Positions 26,579 to 34,291 of a stretch of 64,000 bases of DNA are shown here, in pieces. The notes under the pieces were generated by a model that was not told the origin of the DNA, made no database searches, and worked only from the letters and a program-made list of their open reading frames with translations. Each line of letters begins with the position of its first letter. The first letter of the stretch is position 1. Origin of the DNA: an uncultured Clostridia bacterium (GTDB lineage: Bacteria; Bacillota; Clostridia; Oscillospirales; CAG-382); contig CALWBE010000005.1 in assembly GCA_944375955.1 (NCBI GenBank), forward strand, positions 1 through 64,000. The letters run 5' to 3'. The translations under genes and the position numbers were made by a program.

Positions 26579-27370
26579 ATGATAGAACAATTTGAAAACG
26601 TAACCGGAAGAATTTTTGATATACAGAAATTTTCAGTGCATGACGGTCCGGGCATAAGAACAATAGTGTTTTTAAAAGGCTGTTATCTCAGATGCCGCTG
26701 GTGCTGTAATCCTGAATCGCAGGAATATCATATAGAAAAAATGATCCGTAACGGAAAAGAAGTAACTGTCGGCAGAGACGTTACGGTAGGCGAAGTTATG
26801 GAAGATATCCTGAAAGATGTTCCCTATTACCGACGTTCCGGCGGAGGTGTAACTCTTTCAGGCGGCGAAGCTTTAGCTCAGCCTGATTTCGCAGTAGCTC
26901 TGCTTTCCGCATGCAAGGAGTACGGGCTAAACACTGCAATCGAAACAACCGGATTTGCCGATTTTTCTGTGATAGAAAGATATATTCCCGTATGCGATCT
27001 GTTCCTTATGGATATAAAACATACTGACAGCGCAAAACATAAAGAATTTACAACCCAACCCAATGAAATTATTCTCGAAAATGCTGTTAAAATAGCTCAT
27101 AAAGCAAAAAAACTTATAATCAGAGTACCGGTAATTCCCACATTCAACGATACTCCGGAAGAGATAAGTTCTATCGCAAATTTTGCAAAATCTTTAGGAA
27201 CGGTAACAGAACTGCATCTGCTTCCATATCACCGTCTCGGTTATGATAAGTATGTAGGATTATCAAGGGAATACAAAATGGGAGATATTCCGGTTCCTTC
27301 CAAGGAACATATGGAAATACTGCGATCCGCAGCTATGGCTTCCGGACTTGATATAATAATAGGCGGATAA
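26579..27370 (+). CDS. Glycyl radical enzyme activase (radical SAM)
   Basis: This 263-residue radical SAM protein would install the glycyl radical on the upstream enzyme. The cluster ligands are C35, C39 and C42 in the CX3CX2C motif, followed by SAM-binding RRSGGGVTLSGGEAL. Between these two motifs there are only about 40 residues and no further cysteine beyond C43. The inserted ferredoxin-like domain with auxiliary 4Fe-4S clusters, common in activases of BMC-associated dehydratases, is therefore absent, and the protein is of the compact pyruvate-formate-lyase-activase size. It starts 30 bases after the dehydratase stop, so the two are co-transcribed. Confidence 0.92.
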   Translation: MIEQFENVTGRIFDIQKFSVHDGPGIRTIVFLKGCYLRCRWCCNPESQEYHIEKMIRNGKEVTVGRDVTVGEVMEDILKDVPYYRRSGGGVTLSGGEALAQPDFAVALLSACKEYGLNTAIETTGFADFSVIERYIPVCDLFLMDIKHTDSAKHKEFTTQPNEIILENAVKIAHKAKKLIIRVPVIPTFNDTPEEISSIANFAKSLGTVTELHLLPYHRLGYDKYVGLSREYKMGDIPVPSKEHMEILRSAAMASGLDIIIGG

Positions 27371-27434
27371 TTTACACGTATATAAAGATATTAGTTTAAA
27401 TTCTACTATGATTTATAATGAATATTGAGGTACT

Positions 27435-27836
27435 ATGAATACTGGAAATATTGAAAAAATACTTGCTGCGAGTTCTCATTCCGGTGAAGACAAGCTTCGT
27501 ATAATTCAGGAACTTGTTCCCGGTAAGCAAATAACACTTGCACATATAATCGCCAATCCGGACAGTGATCTTTACAGAAAGCTGGGACTTGATCCTCGGA
27601 TTGATTATTCTCACTCAGCTATCGGAGTTTTGACAGTCAGCCCAAGTGAAACCACAATAATCGCCGCTGATATCTGTATGAAAGCAGCAGAAATTGATCT
27701 TGGATTTGTAGACCGTTTCAGCGGCACTCTTGTAATAACCGGGACTATTTCAGACGTAGAAGCTGCCTTTCGCGCTGCTACAGAATACGCCGAACAAAAA
27801 CTCGGTTTTACCGTATGTGAAGTTACACGCACGTAG
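27435..27836 (+). CDS. PduU/EutS-type circularly permuted BMC-H shell protein
   Basis: This 133-residue shell protein has the permuted BMC fold of PduU and EutS. The strand/turn segment IQELVPGKQITLAHIIANP near the N-terminus and a later block IGVLTVSPSETTIIAADICMKAA match that family. These hexamers are usually capped by a small beta-barrel and may anchor the PduV-like GTPase, whose gene follows after 3 bases. The ribosome site is gaggt. An N-terminal 20 residues rich in polar amino acids precede the fold. Confidence 0.88.
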   Translation: MNTGNIEKILAASSHSGEDKLRIIQELVPGKQITLAHIIANPDSDLYRKLGLDPRIDYSHSAIGVLTVSPSETTIIAADICMKAAEIDLGFVDRFSGTLVITGTISDVEAAFRAATEYAEQKLGFTVCEVTRT

Positions 27837-27839
27837 TTT

Positions 27840-28268
27840 ATGAAAAAACTTATACTAATTGGTAGAAGCGAAAGCGGTAAAACAACCCTTATGCAGGCTC
27901 TTCGTGGCGAAGAAATTCACTATGCAAAAACTCAATCAGTTAATTACTCCGACATTCTTATAGATACTCCCGGAGAATACCTTCAGTCAAAAAATCTCGG
28001 AGGTGCACTTGCAGTTTACTCATATGAGGCAGACGTCGTAGGACTTTTAATAAGCGCTACAGAACCGTATTCCCTGTTCAGCCCGAATATTGTCTCACTT
28101 GCTACAAGAGAAGTAATAGGTATAGTAACAAAAATAGATCTTCCTAATGCTAATGTGCCGCTTGCAGACAGATGGCTTAAAATTGCAGGTTGCAAAAAAA
28201 TTTTTCATGTCGATTCCACACATTCATACGGTGTTTCGGAAATACTCGACTACTTAATACAACGCTGA
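27840..28268 (+). CDS. PduV/EutP-like small GTPase
   Basis: This 142-residue protein is a Ras-like P-loop GTPase of the EutP/PduV family. Walker A is GRSESGKTT at residues 8-16, the G3 motif is DTPGEY and the G4 motif is TKID. Such proteins associate with the BMC exterior, and one role proposed for PduV is compartment positioning. It directly follows the PduU-like gene, the usual partner. Confidence 0.9.
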   Translation: MKKLILIGRSESGKTTLMQALRGEEIHYAKTQSVNYSDILIDTPGEYLQSKNLGGALAVYSYEADVVGLLISATEPYSLFSPNIVSLATREVIGIVTKIDLPNANVPLADRWLKIAGCKKIFHVDSTHSYGVSEILDYLIQR

Positions 28269-28360
28269 AGAATCTTTCAGCATAAAAATTCAGTAAGCAC
28301 GGCGAAAGCCCACTTAAAATAAATGAAAGTCCATAAATACTATAAAAAGGAGATTTAAAA

Positions 28361-29164
28361 ATGGCTTCAGAGTACGCAATTAAAGTTCAAATGTGCGAAA
28401 TCGGAAAAAGAATCTATGACCGCGGTATGGTAGCGTCAAATGACGGTAACATTTCAGTCAAAATAGGCGAAGATACTTTTCTTTGCACTCCTACAGGTGT
28501 ATCAAAAGGCTTTATGACCCCGGAATACATCTGTAAAGTTAACGCAAAAGGTGAAGTTATTGAAGCAAGCGAAGGTTTTCGTCCTTCTTCTGAAATAAAA
28601 ATGCATATGCGTGTTTACAAGGAAAGACCTGATGTTAAATCGGTTGTTCATGCTCATCCTATGTACGCTACCGGTTTTGCAATAGCCGGAATCCCTCTTA
28701 CAGCGCAGATTATGCCTGAGGCTGTAATTGCTCTCGGATGTGTTCCGATCGCCGAATACGGCTGTCCTTCCACAGAAGAAATTCCGGATGCAGTGTCAAA
28801 ATACCTTCAGCACTACGACGCTGTGCTTCTTGCCAACCACGGTGCTCTCGCATTTTCTGACTCGCTCCTCAACGCATATCACAAAATGGAATCAGTTGAA
28901 TTCTACGCTCAGCTGCTCTTTATTTCAACTATGCTCGGCGGACCGAAAGAATTGACCGACGAACAGGTTCAGCAGCTTTATGAAATCCGCCGTAAATTCG
29001 GCATGAAAGGCAAACATCCGGCAGATCTTTGTCCTAACATAGCGGCAGGAAAACCGAGATGTCCAAATTGTGACGGCAGCTGTTCAACTTCAACGTCAGC
29101 TTCAAAGGACTCTGATGTTATCGCTGAAATTACAAAAAGAGTTCTCGCACAACTCGGTAAATAA
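28361..29164 (+). CDS. Class II aldolase (fuculose-1-phosphate type) with encapsulation peptide
   Basis: This 267-residue zinc aldolase has the FucA/AraD signature: catalytic glutamate E78 in PSSEIKMH, zinc ligands H97 and H99 in HAHPMY, and H160 in LLANHGAL. FucA-type enzymes split fuculose 1-phosphate or rhamnulose 1-phosphate into DHAP and L-lactaldehyde. The protein is about 50 residues longer than E. coli FucA. The extra tail has C224, C234, C237 and C241 (the last three as CPNCDGSC), then a Ser/Thr-rich linker, then an amphipathic helix DVIAEITKRVLAQLGK, which is a typical BMC encapsulation peptide. The ribosome site aaaggag is strong. Lactaldehyde formation inside the shell is inferred. 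Confidence 0.88.
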   Translation: MASEYAIKVQMCEIGKRIYDRGMVASNDGNISVKIGEDTFLCTPTGVSKGFMTPEYICKVNAKGEVIEASEGFRPSSEIKMHMRVYKERPDVKSVVHAHPMYATGFAIAGIPLTAQIMPEAVIALGCVPIAEYGCPSTEEIPDAVSKYLQHYDAVLLANHGALAFSDSLLNAYHKMESVEFYAQLLFISTMLGGPKELTDEQVQQLYEIRRKFGMKGKHPADLCPNIAAGKPRCPNCDGSCSTSTSASKDSDVIAEITKRVLAQLGK

Positions 29165-29181
29165 TTTCTTATAAAACTGTT

Positions 29182-29682
29182 ATGCGGAATAATGATATTA
29201 TAAAAATTGCTGACAAAGTAGCCTCGGAAATGAAATGCTTAAAGGCTGTTGCTTCTTATGACACAATAACTCTTGCGCTTGCAAAACGTATTGCATCACG
29301 AATTGAGAAAAAAGCATCTGAAATGGGTGTCCGCGCAGTTATTGCAATATGCAGTGTCGGTGCCCGCCCTGTTCTTACAGAATGCATGGACGATTCATAT
29401 ATTGCAAGTTATGATGTGGCAGAAGGCAAAGCTTTTACATCAGTTTCTCTTAAAATGTCAACAATTAAGCTTAAAACTCTTTCTCAGCCTCACGGACCGC
29501 TGTACGGTATACAAAACACGAATAACGGCAAAATCGTTATTTTCGGAGGCGGAGAACCGCTCATTCTTGAAGGTAAAATAATAGGCGGCCTGGGAGTAAG
29601 CGGAGGAAGTGAAGAACAGGATACGGCTCTTGCCTCATATGGAGCTTCGTGTCTTGCAGAAGAAGCACATAAATGCTTATAA
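29182..29682 (+). CDS. GlcG/HbpS (PduO C-terminal domain) family protein
   Basis: This 166-residue protein matches the GlcG/HbpS/PduO-C family, with the characteristic C-terminal GGGEPLILEGKIIGGLGVSGG. Family members bind haem or cofactors, and free-standing copies are frequent in BMC loci; their precise role is unknown. The N-terminus contains a helix (IIKIADKVASEMKCL) that loosely resembles an encapsulation peptide. It lies 18 bases after the aldolase and 16 before the zinc dehydrogenase. Confidence 0.82.
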   Translation: MRNNDIIKIADKVASEMKCLKAVASYDTITLALAKRIASRIEKKASEMGVRAVIAICSVGARPVLTECMDDSYIASYDVAEGKAFTSVSLKMSTIKLKTLSQPHGPLYGIQNTNNGKIVIFGGGEPLILEGKIIGGLGVSGGSEEQDTALASYGASCLAEEAHKCL

Positions 29683-29698
29683 TGGAGTGTTAATTAAT

Positions 29699-30922
29699 AT
29701 GGATTACAATAAGGATAATATTGAAGAAATTGTAAAAAAAGTTCTTGAGGGTATGCGCGGTACATCTGAGCCGGCTTCGCCTGCACCGGTTGCCGCAAAA
29801 AGCGCATCATCCGGTAAAATTCCTTCAACAGCACGTGTCGCAATGCTAACCGGTATAGAAAAGTTCGAAATCAAGAATTTTCCGATTCCAGAAGTAGGCG
29901 ACGACGATATTCTCGTAAAAGTGGAAGGCTGCGGAGTTTGCGGAACCGACGCTCATGAATACAAAAGAGATCCCTTCGGACTTATTCCCGTCGCCCTTGG
30001 TCACGAGGGTACAGGCGAAATAGTGAAGATGGGTAAAAATGTCAGCAAAGACAGTGCCGGCAAGCCTCTTGCTGTAGGTGATAAGGTCGTTACCTGCATG
30101 ATCTTTAAAGACAATCCCGACATCACAATGTTTGATTTAAATAAGCAAAATGTAGGAGGCGCAGATGTCTACGGTTTGCTTCCTGACGATGATGTTCATC
30201 TCAACGGATGGTTTTCAGATTATATTTTAGTCAGAGGCGGATCTACCATTTTTAATGTAAGCGACCTTGATCTTGATTCGCGCATACTTATCGAACCCTG
30301 CGCAGTTTTAGTACACGCTGTAGAACGTGCAAAAACTACAGGTATACTTCGCTTTAACAGCAGAGTTGCAGTTCAGGGCTGCGGTCCTATCGGACTTATT
30401 TGCATTGCTGTTTTACGTACAATGGGCATTGAAAATATCGTTGCAGTAGACGGAAACGAAAAACGTCTTGCTTTTGCTCAGCGCATGGGTGCGACAAAAA
30501 CGGTAAATTTTGCGGAATACAAAGGTATCGACGCGCTTTCCGGCGCAGTAAAAGATGCATTCGGAGGATATCTCGCCGACTTTGCTTTCCAATGTACAGG
30601 AAATCCCGTAGCGCACGCCAATATCTATAAATTTATCCGTAACGGCGGAGGTCTGTGCGAACTCGGATTCTTTATCAACGGCGGCGATGCGACTATCAAC
30701 CCGCACTTTGATATTTGCTCAAAAGAAATTACTATTGTCGGATCATGGGTATATACTCTCAGAGATTACGCGACAACTTTTGATTTCTTAAAAAGAGCAA
30801 ATGCAATAGGTCTTCCTATAAAAGAACTTATTACGCATAAATTCCCGCTTGAACAGATAAATGACGCCTTCGTTACAAATGTAAAGATGGAAGGTCTTAA
30901 GATTGCGGTCGTCAATAAATAA
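29699..30922 (+). CDS. Zinc alcohol dehydrogenase with N-terminal encapsulation peptide
   Basis: This 407-residue medium-chain dehydrogenase has catalytic zinc ligands C81 (CGVCGTD) and H102/E103 (GHEGTGE), and a Rossmann motif VQGCGPIGL. The usual four-cysteine structural-zinc lobe is missing, as in sorbitol dehydrogenases. Residues 1-50 are an add-on: helix NIEEIVKKVLEGMR followed by an Ala/Pro/Ser linker, a classic BMC encapsulation peptide. The ATG at 29699 is chosen because of ggagtg before it; a longer in-frame start would overlap glcG. It replaces the aldehyde dehydrogenase usually found here. It may reduce lactaldehyde to 1,2-propanediol, or oxidise a polyol to supply NADH inside the shell. 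Confidence 0.85.
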   Translation: MDYNKDNIEEIVKKVLEGMRGTSEPASPAPVAAKSASSGKIPSTARVAMLTGIEKFEIKNFPIPEVGDDDILVKVEGCGVCGTDAHEYKRDPFGLIPVALGHEGTGEIVKMGKNVSKDSAGKPLAVGDKVVTCMIFKDNPDITMFDLNKQNVGGADVYGLLPDDDVHLNGWFSDYILVRGGSTIFNVSDLDLDSRILIEPCAVLVHAVERAKTTGILRFNSRVAVQGCGPIGLICIAVLRTMGIENIVAVDGNEKRLAFAQRMGATKTVNFAEYKGIDALSGAVKDAFGGYLADFAFQCTGNPVAHANIYKFIRNGGGLCELGFFINGGDATINPHFDICSKEITIVGSWVYTLRDYATTFDFLKRANAIGLPIKELITHKFPLEQINDAFVTNVKMEGLKIAVVNK

Positions 30923-30961
30923 TCTTACATAAACATACATGTACCGAAAGGATTATGAAAG

Positions 30962-31276
30962 ATGGCAGACGCAGTAGGCATAATAGAGGTTTACGGTCTT
31001 GTGGCAGCTTTCGCTGCGCTTGACGCAGGATGCAAAGCCGCAAATGTTACCGCAGAAACCTTTGATAAAAACAAGCCGAAAAATCCCGATAAGCTGAAGG
31101 TTCCGCTTATTGTAGCCGTAAAATTTAGAGGCAGTGTCGAGGCTGTAAAGGCAGCAGTTGAAGCTGCTGAAACCGCGGCTAACGGAGTTTCGGGAGTAGT
31201 AACAAAACACATTATAGCGCGTCCTGAACATGATACAGAAAACATGTTAAAATTATCAGGACTTGACAAAAAATAA
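30962..31276 (+). CDS. BMC-H shell protein with lysine-rich pore-loop insertion
   Basis: This 104-residue single-domain shell protein keeps the BMC fold (IIEVYGLVAAFAALDAGCKAANV at the start, HIIARPEHD at the end). At the position of the canonical pore loop (KIGSG in its neighbours) it has a longer stretch, FDKNKPKNPDKLKVP, with five lysines. This would ring the hexamer pore with positive charge. It is the first of four tandem BMC-H genes. The ribosome site is gaaagga. Confidence 0.88.
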   Translation: MADAVGIIEVYGLVAAFAALDAGCKAANVTAETFDKNKPKNPDKLKVPLIVAVKFRGSVEAVKAAVEAAETAANGVSGVVTKHIIARPEHDTENMLKLSGLDKK

Positions 31277-31312
31277 AAAAATTATTTCTTAAATTTAAGG
31301 AGGATCCCCAAA

Positions 31313-31588
31313 ATGGCACAGGAAGCATTAGGAATGATCGAAACAAGAGGACTTGTCGCTGCTATCGAAGCAGCTGACGCTATGGTAAAATCCGCTGAAG
31401 TTACTCTTATCGGTACCGAAAAGATCGGTTCCGGACTCGTAAGCGTTATGGTTCGCGGAGATGTCGGAGCAGTAAAGGCAGCAGTTGAGGCAGGAAGTCA
31501 GGCAGCTTCCACACTCGGAGAGCTTATAGCTACACATGTAATTCCGAGACCTCATGCTGACGTTGAAAAAATTCTTCCCAAATTCTAA
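31313..31588 (+). CDS. BMC-H shell protein, PduA/EutM type
   Basis: This 91-residue canonical hexameric shell protein has the segments [20 protein letters not shown], pore loop EKIGSGLVS and terminal [14 protein letters not shown]. It has the strongest ribosome site of the cluster, aaggagg, in keeping with a major facet component. It is nearly identical to the core of the fourth BMC-H gene downstream, which suggests a recent duplication. Confidence 0.94.
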   Translation: MAQEALGMIETRGLVAAIEAADAMVKSAEVTLIGTEKIGSGLVSVMVRGDVGAVKAAVEAGSQAASTLGELIATHVIPRPHADVEKILPKF

Positions 31589-31624
31589 TTTTCCGATAAA
31601 TAAAAAAGGAACGGATAAAATCAT

Positions 31625-31912
31625 ATGAAATCTTTGGGACTTGTCGAAGTTTCAGGCGTTGTGGCTGCGGTTGACGCTCTCGATATAATGTGCAAAAGCT
31701 CAAATGTGTCTTTTGTTACATGGGAGAGAAAACTTGGAGGAAGACTCGTCACTATAATAGTGACCGGAGATGTGTCAGATGTGACTGAAGCGGTAGAATG
31801 TGTAAAGAGAAATTGTATTTCCCCTCCATGTGCGTCATTCGTTATCGCCAATCCTCATGAAGAAACCGTCCGAATCGTTCAGCTCTCGGCGTCAAGGCTG
31901 AAAAAGAACTGA
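31625..31912 (+). CDS. BMC-H shell protein, divergent
   Basis: This 95-residue single-domain shell protein starts MKSLGLVEVSGVVAAVDALD and ends with FVIANPHEETVRI. Its pore loop is ERKLGGRLV, differing from the KIGSG of its neighbours, and it contains extra cysteines (C22, C58, C64, C69 region). It probably forms a minor hexamer with different pore selectivity. Confidence 0.88.
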   Translation: MKSLGLVEVSGVVAAVDALDIMCKSSNVSFVTWERKLGGRLVTIIVTGDVSDVTEAVECVKRNCISPPCASFVIANPHEETVRIVQLSASRLKKN

Positions 31913-31931
31913 TTAACAAGAGGTAAATTTC

Positions 31932-32369
31932 ATGGCTGAAAAGAATGAAAAATCCGAGTCAAAAAAAACCACAGGAAGTTCCGCTGACTCTCAGCGTACA
32001 ACTTCCAGAACAAAAAAATCAACTGTTAATATTAACACAAAAAATAATAATATCAATTCTACTGAAAATAGTCTAACGGAGGTAAAAGTTATGACACAGC
32101 AGGCTTTAGGAATGATTGAAACAAGAGGACTCGTTGCTGCTATAGAGGCGGCTGATGCTATGCTTAAAGCGGCAAACGTTGAACTTGTCGGCACCGAAAA
32201 AATCGGTTCCGGACTCGTAAGCGTTATGGTTCGCGGAGATGTCGGCGCTGTAAAAGCTGCAGTTGAAGCCGGTTCTTCTTCCGCTGAGCGTCTCGGAGAA
32301 GTTATAGCTACTCATGTAATCCCCAGACCTCATGCCGATGTTGAAAAAATTCTTCCCATACTTAAATAA
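31932..32369 (+). CDS. BMC-H shell protein with N-terminal extension, possible dual start
   Basis: The full frame (145 residues) has a 53-residue polar, Lys/Ser/Thr/Asn-rich extension followed by a canonical 92-residue BMC-H domain starting [12 protein letters not shown]. An ATG at 32091 (M54) sits exactly at the domain start and has its own ribosome site. The outer ATG at 31932 has a moderate site, agaggt. Both a long and a short form may be made, as known for PduB/PduB'. The domain is nearly identical to the second BMC-H, with pore loop EKIGSG. The extension may bind cargo or stay disordered on one shell face. Confidence 0.85.
   Translation: MAEKNEKSESKKTTGSSADSQRTTSRTKKSTVNINTKNNNINSTENSLTEVKVMTQQALGMIETRGLVAAIEAADAMLKAANVELVGTEKIGSGLVSVMVRGDVGAVKAAVEAGSSSAERLGEVIATHVIPRPHADVEKILPILK
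32076..32093 (+). promoter_or_regulatory. Internal ribosome-binding site and start codon
   Basis: ACGGAGG (32076-32082) lies eight bases before ATG 32091, inside the extended BMC-H frame. It is a stronger site than the one serving the outer start at 31932, so the short form could be the main product. Confidence 0.7.
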
Positions 32370-32443
32370 TTAAATATTAATTAAAAAAGAAGTATTTTTT
32401 CACAAACTGCAGACGTCCGTCAATTTTAAATTAGGTATCTTTT

Positions 32444-32533
32444 CGGGACAATTACCTTGCTTAACTAAGGTTTTGTCCCGGCGGCCGGCTGCATTTAAAA
32501 CAATTAACTCCCGGCAGGGCAAGATCCCTCCGG
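32444..32533 (+). promoter_or_regulatory. Structured RNA leader before eutN-like gene
   Basis: Within the 179-base gap after the BMC-H genes, CGGGACAA (32444-32451) pairs with TTGTCCCG (32473-32480), enclosing an inner ACCTT/AAGGT stem. A second possible stem GCCGG/CCGGC and a short AGGG/CCCT stem follow, then the ribosome site aaaggtgag. No T-tract follows the main stem, so a simple terminator is unlikely. It does not match a riboswitch I recognise. It may set mRNA stability or shell stoichiometry. Confidence 0.5.
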
Positions 32534-32548
32534 AAAAAAGGTGAGTTT

Positions 32549-32815
32549 ATGATAATTGGCAAAGTCGTCGGAAAGGTTGTTTCTACACGGAAAAATGAGG
32601 CCCTTGTCGGCTGTAAGTTTCTTGTAGTGGAGATCCTCTCCTCAATGACGAATGATAAATCAAAAATGGTAGCCGTCGACAATGTCGGCGCGGGTATCGG
32701 CGACATTGTATTGGTAGCACAGGGCAGTGCCGCGCGACTCACATGCGGAGACGGTACAACACCGATTGACGCGGCAGTCGTGGGTATTGTTGACGACGGC
32801 ACCGGACTGGAGTAA
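32549..32815 (+). CDS. BMC-P pentameric vertex protein (EutN/CcmL family)
   Basis: This 88-residue protein belongs to the EutN/CcmL/PduN family that caps shell vertices. MIIGKVVGKVVSTRKNEAL at the start and VAVDNVGAGIGDIVLVAQGSAAR in the middle are diagnostic. It is the only vertex protein in the locus. It lies after a structured leader and 9 bases before the PduS-like gene. Confidence 0.94.
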   Translation: MIIGKVVGKVVSTRKNEALVGCKFLVVEILSSMTNDKSKMVAVDNVGAGIGDIVLVAQGSAARLTCGDGTTPIDAAVVGIVDDGTGLE

Positions 32816-32824
32816 TTAATAATT

Positions 32825-34156
32825 ATGGTATTGACAGAACTTGTTGAAATAATGAAGAAAAACGGTGTTGCCGGAGCTGGCGGAGCCGGATTTCCTTCTT
32901 ACGCAAAGCTTGATAAGCGTGCGGACACCATAATCTTAAACTGTGCTGAATGTGAACCTTTATTAAAGCTACACAGACAAGTGCTTGAAAAATATGCTTT
33001 TGAAATTCTTTCAACTCTAAATGAAATCGCAGAAGCAGTTGAAGCCGAGCACATAATTATAGCGATAAAGGCAGCTTACAAAGGCGCAGTAGACGCCGTA
33101 AAGGCAAATCTTGACAGATTTCCGAAAGCTTCTATCGGCATTTTGCCGGAAGTTTATCCTGCCGGAGACGAAGTCATTACGATTTATGAAACGACCAAAC
33201 GCGTAGTAGCTCCGGGAGCTCTTCCCATTACTGTAGGAGTTACTGTTTTCAATGTTGAAACTATTCTTAATGTCTACAAGGCAATACATAACGCCGAACC
33301 GGTAATAACTAAATATATAACAATTGCCGGTGAAGTTAAAAATCCGATAACACTTAAGGCTCCTCTCGGAATGACATATGCCGAACTTATTGAGCTTGCA
33401 GGCGGAACAACGGTTTCGGACTATGCCCTTATTGGCGGCGGTCCTATGACAGGAAAAGTAGTTTCTCCGACAGATGTAGTTACAAAAACATCAAATGCGG
33501 TTCTTGTGCTTCCGGAAAATCATCCGTTGATTTCAAAGAAGCTTGCAAAGATTCAGATAGACATGAAACGTGCCATGGCAGCCTGCTGCCAATGCAGAAT
33601 GTGTACCGATCTTTGCTCAAGACATCTTTTAGGGCATCCGATACAGCCTCATGCTTTTATGCGCTCGGCAACAAGCGGTGTAACGAAAGATGTAGGACCT
33701 TTTATAAATACCATGTTCTGCTCGCAGTGCGGAATATGCGAACTTTATGCCTGCGGACAAAACCTTTCGCCGAGAACTCTTATCGGTGAATATAAGGCAG
33801 GTCTGCGCAAAGCCGGCGTAAAAATTGATCCGGCTGATATCAAATTTGAACAGGTCAATCCTCAAAGAGAACAGAGACTTGTTCCAATGCACCGTCTTAC
33901 GGCAAGGCTCGGACTTACAAGATATGATGTCCCCGCTCCCCTTCAAGACGAGACTATAAAAGCTTCAAAAGTTAAAATAATGCTAAGCCAATCTATCGGA
34001 GTACCGGCATCCGCTGCAGTAAAAAAAGGAGACAAAGTCTCTGCCGGTCAAATAATTGGAGAAGCTGCCGAAGGCAAGCTGTCTATGCCGATACATGCTT
34101 CAATCTCAGGAAAAGTTGCTGAGGTGAATGATAAGTTTATTATTATTGAAGCATAA
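32825..34156 (+). CDS. PduS-like Fe-S flavoprotein (RnfC-related)
   Basis: This 443-residue protein is related to PduS and to the N-terminal part of RnfC. It starts with GVAGAGGAGFPSYAKL and AECEPLL, which bind flavin/NADH, followed by an SLBB-type segment and two cysteine clusters for 4Fe-4S centres (CCQCRMCTDLC near 257-267 and CSQCGICELYAC near 302-313). A C-terminal barrel is fused at the end. PduS proteins pass electrons across the shell, probably through the PduT-like protein encoded next. In a locus with no B12 enzyme its role is more likely NADH recycling or activase reduction than cobalamin reduction. Confidence 0.9.
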   Translation: MVLTELVEIMKKNGVAGAGGAGFPSYAKLDKRADTIILNCAECEPLLKLHRQVLEKYAFEILSTLNEIAEAVEAEHIIIAIKAAYKGAVDAVKANLDRFPKASIGILPEVYPAGDEVITIYETTKRVVAPGALPITVGVTVFNVETILNVYKAIHNAEPVITKYITIAGEVKNPITLKAPLGMTYAELIELAGGTTVSDYALIGGGPMTGKVVSPTDVVTKTSNAVLVLPENHPLISKKLAKIQIDMKRAMAACCQCRMCTDLCSRHLLGHPIQPHAFMRSATSGVTKDVGPFINTMFCSQCGICELYACGQNLSPRTLIGEYKAGLRKAGVKIDPADIKFEQVNPQREQRLVPMHRLTARLGLTRYDVPAPLQDETIKASKVKIMLSQSIGVPASAAVKKGDKVSAGQIIGEAAEGKLSMPIHASISGKVAEVNDKFIIIEA

Positions 34157-34180
34157 TGCAGCGTTTATATTTTTGTGATG

Positions 34181-34291
34181 GGCGCTTGGCTCGCCTTATC
34201 GCAAATTCGGTTTTTTGCCCCACAAAAATTCCGGATTTTCAGATGTGTGGGGAGAAAGGAAACTTTTCATCACGTTTTTCGGTGATGAAAA
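34181..34291 (+). promoter_or_regulatory. Structured RNA leader before pduT-like gene
   Basis: Four consecutive hairpins can be drawn in the 151-base gap: GGCG/CGCC (34181-34195), GCAAA/TTTGC (34201-34218), CCCCAC/GTGGGG enclosing AAAAT/ATTTT (34218-34252), and a 10-base TTTTCATCAC stem (34264-34291). The last one lies just before the start codon. No known riboswitch is recognised. Confidence 0.5.

Noticed and set aside
29609-29698. Longer start of the zinc dehydrogenase inside glcG
   Set aside because: It would overlap glcG by 74 bases, while ATG 29699 has a ribosome site and begins with an encapsulation helix.
30953-32333. Long antisense ORFs opposite the BMC shell genes
   Set aside because: They mirror the codon bias of the tandem shell genes, lack ribosome sites and match no family.
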